A stretch of 39,988 nucleotides of DNA, from the NCBI GenBank assembly GCA_012064415.1, contig SSNU01000152.1, positions 1 to 39,988 on the forward strand, given 5' to 3'. Below, piece after piece: positions 23,201 through 29,200 of the stretch. Made by a program: the position numbers and the translations under genes. This stretch comes from Gyrodactylus bullatarudis. Taxonomy: Eukaryota; Platyhelminthes; Monogenea; Gyrodactylidea; Gyrodactylidae. Position 1 is the first letter of the stretch. The number at the start of each line of letters is the position of its first letter. The notes under the pieces are model-generated. The model ran no database searches, was not told the origin of the DNA, and saw nothing but the letters and a program-made list of their open reading frames with translations.

Positions 23201-26200
23201 AGACCCTTCAGTTCGGAATTTCAGTAGCCCCGCTTATATTTCAGGAGATTATGGATCGTTTGTTCGATGGCCTTAGAGGAGTTGTAGCCTACCAAGATGA
23301 CGTGATTATTGGAGCTAAGGCGGAGCAGCAACACAAGTACCTTCTGAACGAAGTGAGAAGTAGGCTAAGATTACACAGTTTTGTGGAGAACGAGCTAAAG
23401 TCACAAATTGGAAAGTCGAGTGTGGTGTTTTGGCCATGCTGAGACATTATGACAAATTCTGCCCAAATTTCTCTTCTATTGCAAAGCCGCTGTATCAGCT
23501 AACGCGCAAGAAGGAAGCGTGGAAATGGAGCGAAGATCACACGAGACGTTTCAGGCTGTTGATCGATACGATGAAGGATAAGGTGCTGGTTCATTATGAT
23601 GTTTTAAAACCTTTGTATCTTACTTGTGACGCGTCGGAAGCCGGTTTCGGGTATATACTCAGTCATGATACAGATATGATGCAGATAGTAGATGTCGGTA
23701 GCAGAGTAGCGTCAAAAGCAGAAGAGTCATACTCCGTTCCCGAAAGAGAGGCACTGGCCATAGTAGAAGGATTGAAGTATTTTCACAACTATGTCTTTGG
23801 CAGAAAAATCACAATCAGAACCGATCATCGAATTCTCAAGGATCTGTTCGCGGCAAAAAACTGGAGCAAGGTGGTCAGCATGAGGCTCACGAGATAGAAA
23901 TTGATTTTAATGAGCTACGACTATGAAATTTTGTATGTTGAAGGAAAGCTGAACGTGGTCGCGGATGCTTTCTCACGTTTGGCTATAAACTGAACGGTTG
24001 ATAGAAAAGAGGTGGATTTTGCAGTGGTGCACCAAGTGACGCAGGTTTCGAAATATGATGAGCTACTAAAGGAGGTGAAGGAAGTCAAAGACGCTGTTAT
24101 TGAAAAAGTCAAAAGCCTGATAGTAAAAGGGTGGCCGATAAAGTGCTCAGAGGAACTGCAGAAGTTCAAGGCGGTCGCTGAAAATCTGATGGTTTAGGAT
24201 GGCCTACTTTATTATGCACACAGGGTTGTGTTTCCCGGGTCACTCAGCAAGAAGGTGTTGCAGGTGGTACACGAGGTTGGACACTCTGGCAGACACAAAA
24301 TGATTAGAATGATCAGGAAGTTTCTGCGAGGTCTGTATCAGGCAAGGTGTTACAAGAAGAAAGTTCGCATTGATTTCCCGAGCAGAGGCAGAAAGTCCAT
24401 TGGAAAGAGTGCATTGTGATGTGACGCATTTCGAAGGACACAATTTCCTGGTCACAGTGGATGCGTACTCGAATTTCATCTGAGTTGACATCTTAAAGAG
24501 TATGGAGTCGTTTGATGTAATAAGAGTCCTTAAAATGTTCATGCTGAGATATGGAAACCCATTGAAGGTCGTGACAGATAATGGCACCAATTCCGCTAAT
24601 GACTGAAAGAAAGATAGCGCATGAGAGAAGCCCGCCTGGGCACCACGAATCAAATGGTCAAGCGGAAGTGGCCGTGCGGATCTTCAAGGTCTTCATGAGC
24701 AAATTTTTATCAGAGACGAGTGTTCCAATTTCGAAAGCAGTTGAATCTTTCATTGGTTATCATAACTGGACGCCGGGGAGTCAAGGTGCAGTGCCTGCCA
24801 ATGTCTTCATGGGTCGCGAGTCCGAACTGCCTGGAGACCGTGCTAATTTCGATAATCAAGTCAAGGACGTTCTGGTTCGGAGAGAGAACGGTACCGTGAC
24901 CAGGGAATCTGTGAGGAGTGAGGGAAAGAATACGTGGAGAGATGAAGCTGGCAGATTAGTCCATTCAAATGACGTATATCCCAGAGACAATAAGACTTCA
25001 GAGAGCGAAACGCTCACTCAGGAGAAAGAAGGCAAGAAGGATGACCCGCCCCTTGGCAAGAGAGTAATCAAAAAGCCGGCGAGGTACAGCTAGAAGGAAT
25101 CTCAAGGTGGAGATGGTCCCGGGGAATGAAAAAGGATTCAATTTTGTATACAAACGTATTTTAGAACAAATTCAGATTCATATATATACTCATTGTTTTA
25201 AACATAGAAATAATTAAAATATAATCTTATATTGTGTCTCGTGATAAAAGTGACTTATGAATGAATTGTGAAATATGAGCGAACTCCAAAACAGATAGAA
25301 TTTGTCATTGATTTTCAATTAGACATGAAGATGTAATTAATTAATGAAGCTAACATAGAGAATGTTTGAAACTAAATTGAAACCCATAATTGTAGACTAT
25401 AGTTATTGAACTTTTACCTATTAAACGTGACACATTGTCTTTTTTATCAAAGTTTATTTTCAAGAGTTTTCATGCTCAGTAGACGAATGCAATAGGGTTT
25501 AGTGGTACGATCGAATCAAGAGAAAATTCTCTTTAAATTGAGACAAAAAAACTAAAAAATTGTGAAATTTAAAATTATCAAAAAACTTTTTCTGCTTTTA
25601 AGTAGATCTATGACGAGAAAAATCTATGTTCCATAGGAAAAATGGGGTGTGCGATTTCTCATACACCAAATCTGGGGCACAACTGTAAAAAGGTTCCCAA
25701 TGCATTATTTCATTTTCTGATATTTTAAATATTGTTACATTAATATGAAACAAAATCTGACACAGACACATAATGTATTTATAAATGAAAGATCCGGTAA
25801 TTTCCTTCATACGGAATAATCTAAATTTACTGTAGAATAGTAACTTGAATCAATTTCCTTAGCTACACTGTCTTCCGTTTTATAAAACAAATATATACAC
25901 TTTTTAATTTCCACTTTTTATAAATTTTTGCAAATTCATTTTAACATCCTATTATTATTAAATAATCACTATCTGTCTTTTCCAGATTGTTAGATCCGAT
26001 TCGAGAAATCAAGTAATATTACTCATAAAACTTGAGAGAATGATTCCCTAATTATATAATCCTTATTTTTTCCAAGAAATACTACACCTCTCTCTTCTTT
26101 TTCTTTGTATAGATAGATAGAAAATATAGTCAGGTGCAAGCGAGCAACGTTGTAGTCAAATTCGCTCACAATTTTCAGGGAAGATGTGAAAAAAAAGATT

Positions 26201-29200
26201 CAAATTTTACTAAAAATCCTATTTTGATTTGCAATGTTGCAAAAACTATTAAATAATCTTAATTTTGTCATTTCTCGTAGTAAAATGCATTGAAAAATCT
26301 TGACGCATCTTCAAGAATTGTCATTTTCAATAGAGATTTCGTGTATTGTAACAAACTCAAAAAACGTATGGTTTTACAGGGAAAAATGCATTGCTTAGTT
26401 TTTGGTAATCTTCAGAATGAGCTCAAGACTGGGTTAGGTTGAAAATATTTGCTAGAGTACATTATGTTATTGAATGTGGGTCTAAAATTTTGAGCAAATT
26501 TTTTTTTTTGGCCAAAACCTCAGCTCGTGGGTGATCTACCATGAATTTGACGTCAGATTCGTGATCAGCATAAAATTTTGAACCACCTCCTAATCATAAT
26601 GAATACTATAATTTTTAAAGACCTTCAGTCGAGACTTAAGTATTATAAACTATAAAAATAATTTTATTTTCTGTCTCTCACCAAAGTATCAATCATTATT
26701 TTGGCTATCATCAAATTTTTCATTGTCACAATGAAATAAATTAAATGAAAACTGCCAAGTCTGATCAATGAAGAATTCCAAGTCTTTTCATAAAAGAAGC
26801 TATCGATAAGTGTTCACAACAATGTGACAATTTCCATTTATTCTCACGAGCTAACGAAAATTTATTCTTCATTTATGAGTATCACATAATTGCTTTATAT
26901 TTTTCGATCATTCTGATGAATTGAAAACCTATGTACCAGCAATCAAAGATTTTCCATTTGCAATTTAGCAATCGTTAACATCATCTTTAAAAATAAATAA
27001 AAGACAAATTGCAGTTTTAACAAGCTTCGAGTGAACAAGGTATATTTTAGGTTATTTTGGTAAAGTAAAGACAAGTGTTACAAGTATTTTATCGTCTATA
27101 ATTCTACAGAATGAAATGAATTGTTTATATTTTGAGTCTGGCTTCATGAATTTCGTAGACAGTTTTCAAGTAATCTTATTTTGTATCAAGTTAACAATGT
27201 TATTTGAGTAACTGAAAACTATTCACTAAATAGTATTGAGAGATCTTGAACTTGTGGTGAAATTCTAAGCATTTCATTCGCCATTTTCGATTAATATTGA
27301 TCCTAAGTATAATAAATTATTATTAATATACAGGGAGTCATGAAAAATCCAAAAAAAGGTAAATGGGTGAAATAATTAGTTTTTAAGTGACGCCTAATAA
27401 AAAATCTGCTCTATTTTTTGGGTTTTCTTGTGAAATTTTGTCATGTTTTTTTAGGAAAGATAGACTTTCCGATAGACTTTTTCGTTATCTCATCGCAAAC
27501 AGGTTCAAAAGTTGAATTTTTGAAGTGGGATTATTTTTAATTCTCTCCATTTTCAGTTTTAAATGTCAAATTTTAGGTAAAGCTTGCCTAATAATCAAAA
27601 AAATTCATACTTAAAATTTACACAACGAACTAATTTAACTTTTGAACCTGTTTGCGATGAGATAACAAAAAAACCAATCTCAGATACGGAAAGCTCATAA
27701 AATTAAAATCTTATCGGAAAGTCTATCTGTCCTAAAAAAACATGACAAAATTTCACCCTAACACATGATATCGATCAACGCAGAATTTAAATTTCAATCC
27801 AATCGTGAAAAGGATAACGTTCATGGTTTTTGCAAAAATTAATTTTTTAAATTTGGGAAATTTGGAATTTTCGTTCTTTATAATTATCTCAGAAATTATA
27901 GGGAATTCTTCAGATCTGAGATCAGATTCGGAATCACCACTCACCTTTTTTTGAATTTTTCATGACCCTCTAACTAACCAGTGGTTAGTAATCACTTTTG
28001 ATCATTCTATTTTCTGGAAATTATTAGATGGTTACCAATAAATTTATTTGACAATAAATAAAAATTTTATTTTTGAATTCTACGATGAAATAATCTAATT
28101 AGTTGAATGTTGAATGAATACCCCAATTTCCCACTTCTCCGATTATTGATCTCAAATTTTTTTTTGATTTCGACGATCTAAAGCAATTCAATACTGAAAT
28201 CTCCGATCAAGATAAAACGTGATAACCTAAGAATAATATAACCTTCGTGATAATTTATAAGAATTCAGATTTCAATTTTTTTGTCCAAATTTCGATTCTA
28301 AGTCTAATGTTGATCCGACATTTTAGTATTGAATTAGTTTAAATCTTCAAAATCGATAAAAATTTTGAGGTTTGTAAAAGTTCTTATTTGTGAAACTAAT
28401 GGCATCAGCTTCTTAATATTTTTACAATGATAAATTTGTTGGCTAAGCTATAAGAACCAAGGTTGCTCGGCGTCTGAGAGTGGCTAATTTATTTGAGCTT
28501 TTGTCTTATTGATATGTAGGGAAACTTTCTGACTTGACAGAATTATGAAAAATCCATTCAAGTTAAAATAATAAAATAAAAATTACTCTCAGAGACTTAC
28601 TCTCAGATTTTAGGACATATTCTGGGCCAGTTGTAGCTAGAAGATGGACGTAGAGTATAAATCCGCCAGCTACAGTTAGTCCTGCATTGATAAAATTATT
28701 TGTTTGGCAATGAAGAAATATCGGAAAATGTGGTAGGTTATAACTGCTGAATGTGTGATGGATACCACGGCCTGTGGCCATGGAAACCATAAGTGATAGG
28801 AAAGCCTCATTCCATGTTGCAATCTGAGAAATCTTTGAAACATTACTACTCAACGTTAAATATTCTACAGGGGACTTTTCTGCCATTATCGGCAAGGTTA
28901 TACCATTGATTAACATGATGAAAATGGTGAAAATCGGAATTACTGATGATATCCACACAATTTTCAGCATACTCTTGATGCTATTATAGACAAAGTAGTA
29001 AAGCAAGATGAAAACAAAGAAAAGATAAATGGCCAACTCCTCGTTGAAATCTCCTATTTGAACTTTTTCTATGAGATTTATCCGAAGCATTTTATTCCTG
29101 AAAAGAAGGATACAGAATAGGTTTATTGTTAAATCAATGATATTTTCATTAGTATTACAAGTTTTTGCAACGCTAGGGTGAAACTTTTGAGCTCTTTTTT

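Larger units (their letters stand above)
21966..25127 (+). mobile_element. Decayed Ty3/gypsy retrotransposon (gag-PR-RT-RH-IN)
   Basis: A clearly GC-richer block with the gypsy order of domains, broken by frameshifts, stops and at least one internal deletion. After the last frame a purine-rich stretch AAGGTGGAGATGG (25104-25116) looks like the polypurine tract and LTR start, but the LTR then dissolves into AT-rich host DNA. No 5' LTR is seen. The polyprotein ends KKPARYS, as in Mag-like/CsRn1-like elements. It lies in SLC6 intron 2, antisense to the host gene. Confidence 0.9.
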
